Positions 7,783 through 17,822 of a stretch of DNA of 64,000 bases are shown piece by piece. The notes beneath the pieces were generated by a model that saw nothing but the letters and a program-made list of their open reading frames with translations, was not told the origin of the DNA and made no database searches. The DNA comes from Clostridiales bacterium. GTDB taxonomy: Bacteria > Bacillota > Clostridia > Oscillospirales > Oscillospiraceae. Both the position numbers and the translations under genes were made by a program. Numbering within the stretch: position 1 is the first letter of the stretch; every line of letters begins with the position of its first letter. The DNA is taken from contig JALFRA010000027.1 in assembly GCA_022785125.1 (NCBI GenBank), positions 45,685 through 109,684 of the forward strand, written 5' to 3'.

Positions 7783-8784
7783 ATGCCGCAGCTGCTGCTG
7801 CCGGGCAATATCATATCCATGGACGCCCGGGCAGTCGACCGGCTCACCGCCTGCGGCAACGGGGACGCCGCTCTGCTCTACCTGTGGCTGCTCCGCCACG
7901 GGGGGGTGCTGGACCCCGCCCAGGCCAGGAAGGAGCTCAAGTGGGACGGCCAGCGGCTGGAGGATGCCTCCGCCGCCCTGGTGAATCTGGGCCTGTCCGA
8001 CGGCAAGACCCAGGCCGAGACCCCTCCCATCCCCGCCCCCCAGGGTCCGCCGGACTACACCGCCGCCGACATCACCCGGGAGATCGAGGACGCCACCTCT
8101 ACTTTCCCCGGCCTGGTGAACGAGGTCCAGCGGCGGCTGGGCAAGGTGCTGTCCACCGCCGATCTGAAGAGCCTGTATACCCTGTACGACTACCTGGCCC
8201 TCCCCGCAGAGGTGATCTGCCTGCTGGTGAGCTGGTGCGTGGAGGAGTTTGAGCGGAAATACGGCGCGGGCCAGAAGCCCCGGATGTCCCAGGTGCTGAA
8301 GGAGGGCTTTGCCTGGAAGCGGCTGGGGGTGGACACCGCCCAGGCCGCCGACGCTCACCTGAAACGCAAGAGCCTCTACCGCACGCGGGAGGGGGCCATC
8401 CTCCAGCTGCTGGGTCTCAAGCCCCGGCCTCTGGTGGACAAGGAAAAGCGGAAGGTGGCGGCCTGGACCGACATGGGCTTTTCCGACGACGTGCTGCGGC
8501 TGGCCTACGAAAAGACGGTGTACAAGAAGCAGCAGATGGATTGGGATTACATGAACGGCATCCTGACGGGCTGGCACAAGAAGAACCTACATACCCTGGC
8601 GGAGATCGAGGCGGGGGACAAGCCCGCCCGAACGGCCCAGAGCGCCGTTTCCGCCGGCGGCAACAAACCCGCCATGCAGGATCACCCCGCCGCCCCTGGC
8701 GATGTGGACCGGCGTGTGCGGGAGGATCTGGAACGGATGCGGGAGTTTCTCCGGCAGGAGAAGGAACGGGACAAGGAGGGATAA
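7783..8784 (+). CDS. DnaD domain protein (primosome component)
   Basis: 333 aa from ATG 7783. Residues 1-80 look like a winged-helix N-terminal domain (LLYLWLLRHGGVLDPAQARK). Two DnaD-C type regions follow: one around residues 120-200 (FPGLVNEVQRRLGKVLSTAD) and one around 225-270 containing the family motif YMNGILTGW. The C-terminal tail is charged. DnaD/DnaB proteins of Firmicutes help load the replicative helicase. The next gene, three bases downstream, encodes the DnaC-type loader ATPase, so the pair forms a helicase-loading unit. The upstream frame is open to 7153 but passes through the promoter, so the late start is preferred. Confidence 0.85.
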   Translation: MPQLLLPGNIISMDARAVDRLTACGNGDAALLYLWLLRHGGVLDPAQARKELKWDGQRLEDASAALVNLGLSDGKTQAETPPIPAPQGPPDYTAADITREIEDATSTFPGLVNEVQRRLGKVLSTADLKSLYTLYDYLALPAEVICLLVSWCVEEFERKYGAGQKPRMSQVLKEGFAWKRLGVDTAQAADAHLKRKSLYRTREGAILQLLGLKPRPLVDKEKRKVAAWTDMGFSDDVLRLAYEKTVYKKQQMDWDYMNGILTGWHKKNLHTLAEIEAGDKPARTAQSAVSAGGNKPAMQDHPAAPGDVDRRVREDLERMREFLRQEKERDKEG

Positions 8785-8787
8785 GCC

Positions 8788-9792
8788 ATGGGATACGAAG
8801 CCAGCGTGCTCTACCGGGCCACCAAGCGGCTGGAGGAGGGCCGCCGCCGACGGGAGGAGGCTCTTGCCCGCCGCAAGACGGAGATCTATGCCCAGCTGCC
8901 CCGGCTCCGGGAGATCGACAAGGAGTTGAAGGGGACGGTATACCAGATCATCGCCTCCTCTCTGCGGGAGGGGCGGGACCCCGGCCCATCCATCCAGGTC
9001 ATCAAGGACCACAACCTGTCCCTTCAGGCTGAGCGCACCCATCTGCTCCTCCAGAACGGCTGGGGGGCCGACGCCCTGGACGAGCAGCCCGCCTGCCCCA
9101 AGTGCAACGATACCGGCTGGGTGGGAGCCCAGATGTGCACCTGTCTGAAAAAGCTGTGCGGCGAGGAGCAGATCAAGGAACTGTCCAAGCTGCTGGATTT
9201 GGGGGAGCAGTCCTTTGAGACCTTCTCCATGGACTACTACTCTCCCCTGCCCTGGCCGGGCGAGGCCCTCTCCCCCCGGGAGAACATGGAGTTCATCTTC
9301 GACCTGTGCTCCAACTACGCCCGGAAGTTTGGGCGGTTCAAGCTGCGCAACCTGTTTCTCTCGGGCGCGCCGGGTCTGGGCAAGACCTTCCTGTCCGCCT
9401 GCATTGCCCGCACCGTGTCGGAAAACGGCTTCTCCGTGGTGTACGATACGGCGGTCAACGTGTTTGCCCGGTTTGAGGAGCAGAAGTTTGCCCGGGACAA
9501 GCTGGACGCCGACGAGGCAAAAGACGAAACAAAGCGCTATCTGGGCTGCGACCTGCTGATTCTGGACGATCTGGGCAGCGAGCTCACCACGCCCTTCGTC
9601 CAGTCCGCCCTGTATACTCTGGTCAACTCCCGGCTTATGGCGGGGAAACAGACAGTGATTTCCTCCAACCTGACCATGACCCAGGTGCGCCAGCGCTACA
9701 CCCCGCAAATTTCCTCCCGCTTGGAGGGGGAGTACCGGGTGCTGCCCTTCTACGGAGAGGACATCCGACTGCAAAAGAAACGGGATCTATAA
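8788..9792 (+). CDS. DnaC/DnaI-type helicase loader ATPase
   Basis: 334 aa. The N-terminal 90 residues are helical and charged. A zinc-binding knuckle follows at about 104-120 (CPKCNDTGW, CTCLKK). The AAA+ core has Walker A GAPGLGKT near residue 191, Walker B LLILDDLG near 250, and sensor-1 VISSNLT. This layout matches DnaC-like proteins that place DnaB on DNA. It directly follows the dnaD-like gene and is followed 24 bases later by thiI. Confidence 0.9.
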   Translation: MGYEASVLYRATKRLEEGRRRREEALARRKTEIYAQLPRLREIDKELKGTVYQIIASSLREGRDPGPSIQVIKDHNLSLQAERTHLLLQNGWGADALDEQPACPKCNDTGWVGAQMCTCLKKLCGEEQIKELSKLLDLGEQSFETFSMDYYSPLPWPGEALSPRENMEFIFDLCSNYARKFGRFKLRNLFLSGAPGLGKTFLSACIARTVSENGFSVVYDTAVNVFARFEEQKFARDKLDADEAKDETKRYLGCDLLILDDLGSELTTPFVQSALYTLVNSRLMAGKQTVISSNLTMTQVRQRYTPQISSRLEGEYRVLPFYGEDIRLQKKRDL

Positions 9793-9816
9793 ACCATTGA
9801 TAAAGGAGAACTACCA

Positions 9817-10983
9817 TTGAACGAGATCATTCTGCTCAAGCTGGGGGAGTTGGTCCTGAAGGGCCTGAACCGCCGCACCTTTGAGGATAAGCTGATTGCC
9901 AACGCACGCCGCCGCCTGAAGCACCACGGCGATTTCAAGGTGTACTGCAAGCAGTCCACCATGTATGTGGAGCCCAAAAACGATGACTGTGATCTGGACG
10001 GGGCCTGGGAATCCATGACCAAGCTGTTCGGCGTGGTGGGCCTGAGCCGGGCCCGGGCCTGCGAGAAGGACAAGGACGCCATGCTCCAGACCGCCATTGA
10101 GTACCTGGAGGACAAGCTGGCCGCCGCCCATACCTTTAAGGTGGAGTCCAAGCGGGCCGACAAGAGCTTCCCCATGACCTCCATCCAGCTGTCCCAGTAT
10201 GTGGGAGGCGAGCTGGACGAGAAGTACCCCAATCTGAAGGTGGACGTACACAATCCGGAGCTCACCGTCTATCTTGAAGTACGGGACTATGCCGCCTATG
10301 TCCACGCCGACCCGGAGCCGGGCGCAGGCGGTCTGCCGGTGGGCGTGGGAGGCCGGGCGGTGAGCCTGCTCTCCGGCGGCATTGACTCCCCGGTGGCCTC
10401 CTGGATGATCGCCAAGCGGGGCATCGCCCTGGAGATGGTTCATTTCTTCTCCTACCCCTACACCTCCGAGGAGGCCAAGCAGAAGGTGCTGGACCTGGCC
10501 AAGCTGCTCACCCCCTGGTGCGGACGGCTCACCGTCCATGTGGTGCCCTTCACTGCTATTCAGGAAGAACTGCGCCGCAAGTGCCCCGAGGAGCTGTTTA
10601 CCGTCCTCATGCGCCGGTTCATGATGCGCATTGCCCAGGCGGTGGCCGCCCGGTGCGGCGCCGGGGCCATCGTCACCGGCGAGTGCCTGGGCCAGGTGGC
10701 CAGCCAGACCATGGAGGCCATGCGGGCCACCACCGCCGTGTGCGACCTGCCCATTCTGCGCCCCGTGGTGGGCATGGATAAGGAGGAGATCGTGCGGATT
10801 GCCCGCAAGATCAACACCTTTGAGACCTCCATCCTGCCCTATGAGGACTGCTGCACCGTGTTTACCCCCCGCCATCCCCGGCTGCGGCCGGTGCTGGGGG
10901 AGCTGGAGCACGCCGAGGAGGCCCTGGACGTGGAGGGCCTGGTGAAGGCCGCCGTGGAGGGCATCGAAAGAGTACAAGTATAA
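9817..10983 (+). CDS. thiI: tRNA 4-thiouridine synthase ThiI
   Basis: 388 aa, starting at TTG 9817, which is preceded by AAAGGAGA; no better ATG is near. The N-terminus (EIILLKLGELVLKGLNRRTF) is the ferredoxin-like part, and a THUMP domain spans about 60-165. The PP-loop SLLSGGIDSPVASWM at about 180 binds ATP. There is no C-terminal rhodanese domain, as in other Firmicutes ThiI, so sulfur must come directly from a cysteine desulfurase. ThiI makes s4U in tRNA and can supply sulfur for thiamine. Confidence 0.93.
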   Translation: MNEIILLKLGELVLKGLNRRTFEDKLIANARRRLKHHGDFKVYCKQSTMYVEPKNDDCDLDGAWESMTKLFGVVGLSRARACEKDKDAMLQTAIEYLEDKLAAAHTFKVESKRADKSFPMTSIQLSQYVGGELDEKYPNLKVDVHNPELTVYLEVRDYAAYVHADPEPGAGGLPVGVGGRAVSLLSGGIDSPVASWMIAKRGIALEMVHFFSYPYTSEEAKQKVLDLAKLLTPWCGRLTVHVVPFTAIQEELRRKCPEELFTVLMRRFMMRIAQAVAARCGAGAIVTGECLGQVASQTMEAMRATTAVCDLPILRPVVGMDKEEIVRIARKINTFETSILPYEDCCTVFTPRHPRLRPVLGELEHAEEALDVEGLVKAAVEGIERVQV

Positions 10984-10989
10984 GGAATG

Positions 10990-11052
10990 CGGGCGACCAC
11001 AAGGGTCGCCCCTACGACGCAAACAGTAGGGGCGGGGTTTATCCCCGCCCGT
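10990..11052. repeat. Intergenic repeat of GGGCGACC/GGGTCGCCCC type
   Basis: GGGCGACCACAAGGGTCGCCC forms a hairpin, followed by CCTAC and, after about 15 bases, the complement GTAGGGGCGGGG and a second hairpin (GGGCGGGGTTTATCCCCGCCC). A shorter copy lies at 55817-55852. This is a dispersed palindromic repeat, not coding. Confidence 0.6.
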
Positions 11053-11083
11053 TCCACCATTCCAACGAAGGAAGTGTTTCCTC

Positions 11084-12340
11084 ATGTCTCATACCGCGGA
11101 ACTCATTGCCGTGGGTACGGAATTGCTGCTGGGCAACATCGCCAACACCGACGCCCAGATGCTGTCCCAGGGGCTGAGCGCCCTGGGCATCAACGTCTAC
11201 TACCACACGGTGGTGGGGGACAATCCGGACCGGCTGAAAGCCGCCGTAGAGCTGGCCCGCACCCGGGCGGATATCATCATCACCACCGGCGGTCTGGGTC
11301 CCACCTGCGACGACCTGACCAAAAACGTGCTGGCCCAGTGTTTTGGCAGGCAGCTGGTGTTTCATGAGCCCTCCGCCAAGCGAATCGAGGCCTATTTCCA
11401 GCGGCTTCACCCCAACCGCCCAATGACGGACAACAATTACCAGCAGGCCATGCTGCCCCAGGGCTGCACCGTGCTGGACAACGACTGGGGCACCGCCCCC
11501 GGCGTGGCCTTTGAGGACGATGGCGTCCGGGTCATCATGCTCCCCGGCCCGCCCCGGGAGTGCAAGGCCATGTTTACTCACCGGGTGGTCCCCTATCTGA
11601 AGGACCTGGCCGATGGGGTCATCGTATCCCGCACCCTGAAGCTCTTCGGCATCGGGGAGTCCTCCATGGAGGCCCAACTGCGTGAGCGCATGAACGCCAT
11701 GACCAATCCCACCCTGGCCCCCTACGCCAAGGAGGGAGAGTGCGAGCTTCGGATCACCGCCAAGGCTGCTGATGAGGAGAGCGCCCACGCCCTCATCGAT
11801 CCGGTGGAGGCCGACCTGAAGGCCCACTTCGGCCCTCTGGTCTACGGGGTGGATGTTCCCTCTCTGGAGGCGGCGGTCTTTGCCCTTCTGAAGGAGAAGG
11901 GCCTTACCCTGGGTACTGCTGAGAGCTGCACCGGCGGCCTGGTGGCCAAGCGGATGACTGATCTGGCCGGGGTGTCCTCTGTGTTCCGGGGGGGCGTGGT
12001 GAGCTACGCCACCGAGGTAAAGCACACGGTGCTGGGGGTGGATCAGGACCTGCTGGACCAATACGGCGCCGTCAGTGAACCAGTGGCCCGGGCAATGGCC
12101 GAGGGAGCCCGGAAGGTACTGGGCTGCGATTTGGCCATCTCCACCACCGGCGTGGCGGGGCCTGACCCTGACGAGCGGGGCAATCCGGTGGGGCTGGTGT
12201 TCATCGGCCTGGCGACCCCTGACGGCACCTGGGTCCGTAAGGTGAATATGTCCATGGGCCGCCAGCGTATCCGCCACATTGCCGCCAGCCACGGCTTTGA
12301 CCTGGCCCGGCGGTATCTGTCGGGCCTGGAACTGAAATAA
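11084..12340 (+). CDS. cinA: CinA family protein (nicotinamide-nucleotide amidase)
   Basis: 418 aa. The N-terminal half is a MoCF/MogA-like domain (AELIAVGTELLLGNIANTDA; TTGGLGPTCDD; MLPGPPRE). The C-terminal 160 residues form the PncC-type amidase domain (GTAESCTGGLVAKRM; GVVSYATEVK; STTGVAGPDPD). CinA proteins deamidate nicotinamide mononucleotide, and in Gram-positive bacteria the gene is linked to competence regulons. It stands after thiI with a repeat element in between and ends at a bidirectional terminator. Confidence 0.93.
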   Translation: MSHTAELIAVGTELLLGNIANTDAQMLSQGLSALGINVYYHTVVGDNPDRLKAAVELARTRADIIITTGGLGPTCDDLTKNVLAQCFGRQLVFHEPSAKRIEAYFQRLHPNRPMTDNNYQQAMLPQGCTVLDNDWGTAPGVAFEDDGVRVIMLPGPPRECKAMFTHRVVPYLKDLADGVIVSRTLKLFGIGESSMEAQLRERMNAMTNPTLAPYAKEGECELRITAKAADEESAHALIDPVEADLKAHFGPLVYGVDVPSLEAAVFALLKEKGLTLGTAESCTGGLVAKRMTDLAGVSSVFRGGVVSYATEVKHTVLGVDQDLLDQYGAVSEPVARAMAEGARKVLGCDLAISTTGVAGPDPDERGNPVGLVFIGLATPDGTWVRKVNMSMGRQRIRHIAASHGFDLARRYLSGLELK

Positions 12341-12389
12341 ACAAAACACGGTGTATTTTCCGGAAAGGAAAATACACCGTGTTTTGTTT
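12341..12389. terminator. Bidirectional terminator between cinA and ftsH
   Basis: ACAAAACACGGTGTATTTTCC and its complement form a long perfect stem with a GGAA-type loop, with A-rich and T-rich flanks on both sides. It serves the converging cinA and ftsH genes. Confidence 0.85.
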
Positions 12390-12395
12390 CGAGGG

Positions 12396-14327
12396 TCACT
12401 CCTGCTCATCCTGAGGGTCGGATTCCTCCTCCTGGGCCTCCTCAACTGCCTGATAGGCGGCGGGGGGCTGGACGGCGGCGGGATCGGTGAACACCAGCTC
12501 GAAGGCGGCGGCGTCCATATTCTCATACTTCAGCAGGTAGTCGGCCACAAAGTCCAGCTCCTTCCGGCGGGCGGAGAGGATCTCCACGCAGCGGTTGTAG
12601 GCGCCGTCGATGAGGCTCTTGATCTCCTGGTCGATGAGGGCGGCCACCTCTTCCGAGTAGTTCTTGGTCTGGGCCATGGAGCGGCCGATGAACACCTCGT
12701 CGTGGCCGGAGTCAAAGACCACGTTGCCCACCTTGTCGCTCATGCCGTAGCGGGTGACCATATTGCGGGCGATAGCGCTGGCCTTCTGTAGGTCGTTGCC
12801 TGCCCCGGTGGAGATATCGCCCAGGGCCAGCTGTTCGGCGGCCCGGCCGCCCAGACAGACGGCAATGCGCTCGGTGAGCTGCTGCCTGGACTGGAAGGTC
12901 ACGTCTTCCTGGGGCAGGGAGATGGTCATGCCGCCTGCCATGCCTCGGGGGATGATGGTGATCTGGTGGACCGGGTCCTGGGTCTTGAGATCGTGGATCA
13001 CGATGGCGTGGCCTGCCTCATGGTAGGCGGTGAGCTTGCGCTCCCGCTCAATGACCACCCGGCTCTTCTTCTCGGGACCGGCAATGACCTTGATGACAGC
13101 CTCGTTCAGGTCCTTCATGCCGATGAAGCGATTGTGCCGGCGGGCGGCCAGCAGGGCGGCCTCGTTCATCAGATTCTCCAGGTCGGCGCCGGTAAAGCCG
13201 CCGGTGCCCTTGGCCAGCTCCGCCAGGGACACGTCGTCTCCCAGGGGCTTGTTGCGGGCGTGGACCTTCAGGATCGCCTCGCGGCCCTTGATGTCAGGGT
13301 AGCCCACATAGACCTGCCGGTCGAACCGGCCGGGCCGCAGCAGGGCGGGGTCCAGAATGTCCTGACGGTTGGTAGCCGCCATGACCACCACGCCTTCGTT
13401 GTTGCCGAAGCCGTCCATCTCCACCAGCAGCTGGTTGAGGGTCTGCTCGCGCTCGTCGTGACCGCCGCCCAGGCCCGCGCCCCTCTGGCGGCCCACGGCG
13501 TCGATCTCGTCGATAAACACAATGGCGGGGGCGTTCTTCTTGGCCTGGTCAAACAGGTCACGGACACGGCTGGCGCCTACGCCCACGTACAGCTCCACGA
13601 AGTCGGAGCCCGAGATGGACAGGAAGTGGACGCCGGCCTCTCCGGCCACCGCCTTGGCCAGCAGGGTTTTACCGGTGCCGGGAGGGCCCACCAGCAGTAC
13701 GCCCTTGGGGATACGGGCGCCCAGATCCAGAAACCGGCGGGGGTCCTTGAGGAACTCCACGATCTCCTGCAGTTCTCCCTTTTCCTCCTCGGCGCCGGCC
13801 ACGTCATCAAAGGTGACCTTCTTCTGTTCGTCGGTGCCGGTCCGGGTGCGGGCCCGGCCAAAGCGGGCGGTGCGGTCGGCTCCGGCGCCTCCTCCGCCCC
13901 CTCCGGTCTGACGGAGGAACATGAAATACCACAGCAGTCCAAAGACCACCAGCACCGCGATCCAGGGCAGGAAGCTGACCCAGAAGGGAGGCTCGAAGCC
14001 GGCGGGGTAGTCATAGTCCTGGATAATACCCAGCTGCATCTGCTTCACGATCAGGTCGTTGAAGTCGTTGTAGAACCACTGGGGATTGGCCACGTCATAG
14101 GTGACGGTGGCTTTGCCGCCCACCGCCTCCTTCAGCCAGAGGGTGACGGTTTTATTGTCCAGCTCCACGCGGGTGACCTGCTGCTGTTCCAGCAGGCGGC
14201 GGACCTGACCGTAGGTCATGTTGTCCCCGGTGTTCATGCCGCCCCGGAGGATAAAAATGGATACAATCAGCAAAATGGCAATGAGTACATAAAAGCCTAC
14301 GTCCCGCAGGCTTCCGTTACGTTTCAA
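12396..14327 (-). CDS. ftsH: ATP-dependent zinc metalloprotease FtsH
   Basis: 643 aa. Two membrane helices (about 11-27 and 118-137) flank an outside domain. The AAA domain has Walker A GPPGTGKT near 214, Walker [12 protein letters not shown] and the second region of homology ending LRPGRFDR. The zinc site HEAGH is near residue 440. A Gly-rich loop follows the second helix, and the C-terminus is acidic. FtsH degrades membrane and short-lived cytosolic proteins. It closes the tilS-hpt-ftsH series, a very conserved order in Firmicutes. Confidence 0.97.
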   Translation of the reverse strand: MKRNGSLRDVGFYVLIAILLIVSIFILRGGMNTGDNMTYGQVRRLLEQQQVTRVELDNKTVTLWLKEAVGGKATVTYDVANPQWFYNDFNDLIVKQMQLGIIQDYDYPAGFEPPFWVSFLPWIAVLVVFGLLWYFMFLRQTGGGGGGAGADRTARFGRARTRTGTDEQKKVTFDDVAGAEEEKGELQEIVEFLKDPRRFLDLGARIPKGVLLVGPPGTGKTLLAKAVAGEAGVHFLSISGSDFVELYVGVGASRVRDLFDQAKKNAPAIVFIDEIDAVGRQRGAGLGGGHDEREQTLNQLLVEMDGFGNNEGVVVMAATNRQDILDPALLRPGRFDRQVYVGYPDIKGREAILKVHARNKPLGDDVSLAELAKGTGGFTGADLENLMNEAALLAARRHNRFIGMKDLNEAVIKVIAGPEKKSRVVIERERKLTAYHEAGHAIVIHDLKTQDPVHQITIIPRGMAGGMTISLPQEDVTFQSRQQLTERIAVCLGGRAAEQLALGDISTGAGNDLQKASAIARNMVTRYGMSDKVGNVVFDSGHDEVFIGRSMAQTKNYSEEVAALIDQEIKSLIDGAYNRCVEILSARRKELDFVADYLLKYENMDAAAFELVFTDPAAVQPPAAYQAVEEAQEEESDPQDEQE

Positions 14328-14365
14328 GGAACAGACACGTCCTTTCCGGGCAGATTTGAGGGGCC

Positions 14366-14920
14366 TTATTCCCCGCCGTACACGGAGGGCTTCAGCACGC
14401 CGATGTAGGGCAGGTTACGGTACCTCTCCGCGTAGTCCAGGCCGTAGCCCACCACGAAGTAGTCGGGGATGGAGAAGCCGGAATAGCTGACCTCCACATC
14501 CTTCACCCGGCGGGAGGGCTTATCCAGCAGGGTGCACAGCCGCACGGAGGCGGGCTTGCGGGCCTCAAGCAGCTGGAGCAGGTAGCTCAGGGTGTTGCCG
14601 CTGTCCAGAATATCCTCCACCACGATCAGGTCCTTGCCCTCGATCTGCTCAGACAGGTCCTTGATGATCTTGACCTGGCCGGAGCTGGAGGTGCCGGCGC
14701 CGTAGGAGGACACCGCCATAAAGTCCACGGTGCAGGGCAGGTGAATCTGCCGGACCAGATCGGCCATAAAGACGAAGGAGCCCCGCAGCACGCTGACCAG
14801 CAGGGGCTGCTTGCCCGCATAGTCCTTGTCGATCTGAGCGGCAATTTCCGCCACCCGGTTTTTCAGCTCCTCTTCGGTAAAGAGGATCCGTTCTACGTCT
14901 TTATCCAGGATGTGTTCCAT
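14366..14920 (-). CDS. hpt: Hypoxanthine phosphoribosyltransferase
   Basis: 184 aa from the ATG at 14918-14920 (MEHILDKDVERILFTEEEL), seven bases after the tilS stop; a longer open frame upstream lies inside tilS. The PRPP-binding motif VVEDILDSGNTL lies at about 105-116, and the loop LVSVLRGSFVFMADLVR near 45 is typical of HPRT. It salvages hypoxanthine and guanine to IMP and GMP. The purine theme recurs with guanine deaminase at 28049-29320. Confidence 0.95.
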   Translation of the reverse strand: MEHILDKDVERILFTEEELKNRVAEIAAQIDKDYAGKQPLLVSVLRGSFVFMADLVRQIHLPCTVDFMAVSSYGAGTSSSGQVKIIKDLSEQIEGKDLIVVEDILDSGNTLSYLLQLLEARKPASVRLCTLLDKPSRRVKDVEVSYSGFSIPDYFVVGYGLDYAERYRNLPYIGVLKPSVYGGE

Positions 14921-14927
14921 ATTTCTC

Positions 14928-16289
14928 TTACCTTTCCTTCCAAAATACCACTTCCCAGGCCGGTTGGCCGGGCGTTGCCGTACGCTCTCTATGGGGGCCG
15001 AGGCCGGCTGAAGCCAGCACGCCCCGTTCATCCGCCAGTACCGGGATGCGGTCCCGGTCCCGGCGAGGAATTTTCTCGTCGATCATCCATTTTTTCAGGG
15101 TCTTGGTGTCCCGGCCCGGCAGGGCCAGTTCATCCCCCGTTTGCCGGGGGCGCAGTACCAGGGGGCCCTGTGTCTCCTGAGACAGATACCAGGCGTTGGG
15201 CTTTTGCCGCTCTGTGGGGGGACAGATCACTGCCCGGCAGGTGCAGTGCCAGTCGGTGCCCTCCGGCGCGGTCTCCCCGTCGGTGTTCAGGGGACAGGGG
15301 GTCATCACCGGGTTGTCGCTCTGGGTGGTGATGAGCAGCTCCTTGTACACCCGCTGGGCCAGCCGCCCGTTGGGAAGAAAGGCCACCGCCGATGGATCGT
15401 CTCCCACTGCCAGGTCCACCACCGCTTTCAGATGGGCGGCGGAACAGTCAGTGTTGCCGTCCCCCGTCATTTCCAACAGGCGGCGGGCCGCCCGGGGGGC
15501 AATGGCGGCGGGCAGTTCGGCAATGTAGTGGGCCTCGATGACCAGGTCGTCCTCCGCCCAGCGGGCGTGGCTGCAAGCCATGGCGGCCTGGGCGTTGAGG
15601 TAGTCGTTGTCGGCTCGGAGATAACCCATCGTTTCCACAGAGCGCTCGGTCAGCCGGGGGTTTAGCTCCCGCAGCACCGGAATCACCTGGCGGCGCAGCT
15701 TGTTGCGGGCATAGCGCTCGTCGGTGTTGGTGCAGTCCTCCACATGGGTCAGGTGGTGCGCTTCCAGATAGGCCTCGATGTCCGCCCGTGGGGTAGTGAG
15801 CAGGGGACGCACCAGTTCTCCCCGGCGGGGCGGGATACCAGCCAGGCCGTGGAGCCCGGCCCCACGGGTCAGGTGGAGCAGCAGGGTCTCCAGATTGTCG
15901 TCGGCGTTGTGGGCGGTGGCGATGCGGTTGCAGCCCAGCTGTTCCGCCGTCCGGCGAAGGAATTCGTACCGCAGTTCCCGGCCGGTTTCCTCCACCCCCA
16001 GGCCACGGCGGGCGGCTTCACCGTACACGTCGCCCTTTTCCACCACGCAGGGGATGTTCCGCTCTTTGCAGAAGTGTTCCACAAAGGCGGCGTCGGCATC
16101 GGCAACTTCCCCCCGCATCCCGTGGTGGTAGTGGGCGGCGGCTACCTGGAAGCCGCCCTCAGCCGACAGGCTGTGGAGCAGGTGGAGCAGGCAGATGGAG
16201 TCGGCCCCGCCGGACACGGCGCATAGCACCTTGCCTCCGGAGGGGAGCATATCGTATTCGGTTGTAAGGGCCTTGACAGCTTCCAGCAT
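14928..16289 (-). CDS. tilS: tRNA(Ile)-lysidine synthetase TilS
   Basis: 453 aa from the ATG at 16287-16289. The PP-loop CAVSGGADSICLLHLL lies at about residues 24-39, followed by AAHYHHGMRG and the ATAHNADDNLET motif typical of TilS. The C-terminal domain (RPRQTGDELALPGRDTKTLK and KKWMIDEKIPRRDRDRIPV) is the substrate-binding TilS-C. The enzyme converts C34 of the AUA-reading tRNA to lysidine, an essential step. It lies between dnaB and hpt. Confidence 0.95.
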   Translation of the reverse strand: MLEAVKALTTEYDMLPSGGKVLCAVSGGADSICLLHLLHSLSAEGGFQVAAAHYHHGMRGEVADADAAFVEHFCKERNIPCVVEKGDVYGEAARRGLGVEETGRELRYEFLRRTAEQLGCNRIATAHNADDNLETLLLHLTRGAGLHGLAGIPPRRGELVRPLLTTPRADIEAYLEAHHLTHVEDCTNTDERYARNKLRRQVIPVLRELNPRLTERSVETMGYLRADNDYLNAQAAMACSHARWAEDDLVIEAHYIAELPAAIAPRAARRLLEMTGDGNTDCSAAHLKAVVDLAVGDDPSAVAFLPNGRLAQRVYKELLITTQSDNPVMTPCPLNTDGETAPEGTDWHCTCRAVICPPTERQKPNAWYLSQETQGPLVLRPRQTGDELALPGRDTKTLKKWMIDEKIPRRDRDRIPVLADERGVLASAGLGPHRERTATPGQPAWEVVFWKER

Positions 16290-16326
16290 AAAGGTGTTCT
16301 CCTGTGGTGTTCCTGTCGGGGGGATT

Positions 16327-17679
16327 CTAATACTCACTGTGCCTCCGGTCGATGGAGGAGAAGGTGGTGTACTCGGGCAGCCACTGCAGCTCCACCGTGC
16401 CGGTCTCGCCATGACGGTTCTTGGCGATGATGCACTCGGCCAGATTGTGGTTCTCACTGGTCTCATTATAGTAGTCGTCCCGGTAGAGGAACATGACGAT
16501 GTCGGAGTCCTGCTCGATGGCGCCCGACTCACGCAGGTCGGACAGCATGGGCCGCTTGTTCTGGCGGCTCTCGGGACCACGGGACAGCTGGGACAGACAG
16601 ACCACCGGCACATTGAGCTCCTTGGCCATGATCTTCAGGGCACGGGAGATGTCGGAGACGATCTGCTGGCGGTTGTCGCTGCTGCGGGTGGGACCGCCGG
16701 CGGAGGTCATGAGCTGGAGGTAGTCTATGACCACCAGACCCAGATTATCCACCCGGCGGCACTTGGCATTCATGTCGGCCACGGAGAGGGCGGGGTTGTC
16801 GTCAATGAGGATCTGGGTCTGGTTGAGGGCCGCCGAGGCAGCGGCGATTTTGGACCAGTCCTCTTCGCCCAGCTTGCCGGTGACCAGCTTCTTGTTGTCC
16901 ACGAAGGCCTCGCCGGAGATCAGACGCATGGCCAGCTGCTCCCGGCTCATTTCCAGGGAGAAAAAGACCACCGTCTTGCCCGAGAACTTACCAGCGTGGA
17001 GCAGCATATTCAGGGCGAAGGAGGTCTTACCCATGCCGGGGCGGGCGGCCAGCAGGATCAGGTCGGACTTATTCAGGCCGGAGATGGCCATATCCACATC
17101 GGGCAGGCCGGTACTCAGGCCGGGGACGGCGGAATCACTGGCGGCCAGCTCATTGAGGCGCTCATACACATTGAGAATAACGCCGGAGATGTGGGTCAGA
17201 CCCTGGGAGGCACGGCCCTGACGGATGGCATAGATCCGCTGCTCGGCGGCCTCCAGCACCTCCTGACCGGTGCCGGTGCCCTCCTGCACCAGGGCGGTGA
17301 GATCCCCCGCCGTCTCGGCGATGCGGCGGAGCAGGGCCTTGTCCTTGACGATGGCCACATACTCCTTCACGTTGGCCGCCGTGGGGGTGACCTCCATCAG
17401 CTGGAGAACATAGTTGCGGGAGGTATTCTCGTCGTATACCCCGTTCTGGCGCATATGATCCAGCACGGTCACCGGGTCAATGGTGAGGGAGAAGTTGAAC
17501 ATGGAGTAGATGGTCTCGTAGATCTCCCGGTTGGTCCGCAGATAGAAGTCCTCGGGCTTCAGCTCCTCGATCACATCGGGCACGCACCGGGCGTCGATGA
17601 GCATGGCGCCCAGCACACTCTGTTCGGCCTCCACGCTGTGGGGCATCTGCCGCAGCAGCAGTTCCTCTTCGGTTGCCAT
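16327..17679 (-). CDS. dnaB: Replicative DNA helicase DnaB
   Basis: 450 aa. The N-terminal domain (LLLRQMPHSVEAEQSVLGAM) is followed by the RecA-like core with Walker A ARPGMGKTSFA near 210, Walker B LVVIDYLQLM and the arginine finger segment LSQLSRGPESRQNKRP. The hexamer unwinds DNA at the fork and receives its loader from the dnaD/dnaC-like pair at 7783-9792. It follows rplI across a REP-like element. Confidence 0.97.
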   Translation of the reverse strand: MATEEELLLRQMPHSVEAEQSVLGAMLIDARCVPDVIEELKPEDFYLRTNREIYETIYSMFNFSLTIDPVTVLDHMRQNGVYDENTSRNYVLQLMEVTPTAANVKEYVAIVKDKALLRRIAETAGDLTALVQEGTGTGQEVLEAAEQRIYAIRQGRASQGLTHISGVILNVYERLNELAASDSAVPGLSTGLPDVDMAISGLNKSDLILLAARPGMGKTSFALNMLLHAGKFSGKTVVFFSLEMSREQLAMRLISGEAFVDNKKLVTGKLGEEDWSKIAAASAALNQTQILIDDNPALSVADMNAKCRRVDNLGLVVIDYLQLMTSAGGPTRSSDNRQQIVSDISRALKIMAKELNVPVVCLSQLSRGPESRQNKRPMLSDLRESGAIEQDSDIVMFLYRDDYYNETSENHNLAECIIAKNRHGETGTVELQWLPEYTTFSSIDRRHSEY

Positions 17680-17702
17680 GTTCCTTCACCTCCCCTGGAT
17701 AA

Positions 17703-17819
17703 GCTTCCCCCCTCAGGGGGGAAGCTGTCGAGCAAAGCGAGACTGATGAGGGGTACGCAGGAATCGGTCTCCCTCATCCGGCCTTTCAGGCCACCTTCCC
17801 CCCTAATGGGGGAAGGTTT
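17703..17819. repeat. REP-like palindromic element upstream of dnaB
   Basis: The element is built of two outer hairpins (CTTCCCCCCTCAGGGGGGAAG and CCTTCCCCCCTAATGGGGGAAGG) around CTGATGAGGG/CCCTCATCCGG half-sites. Its whole length can fold as one large hairpin. From memory, such elements with CCCTCATC and CTTCCCCC parts are frequent in Oscillospiraceae genomes. No coding sequence is present. Confidence 0.65.
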
Positions 17820-17822
17820 GAT

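Noticed and set aside
12966..14408. Long open frame antisense to ftsH
   Set aside because: It mirrors the ftsH coding sequence, is rich in unusual residues (His, Gln, Gly runs) and has no ribosome-binding site; a GC-rich shadow frame.
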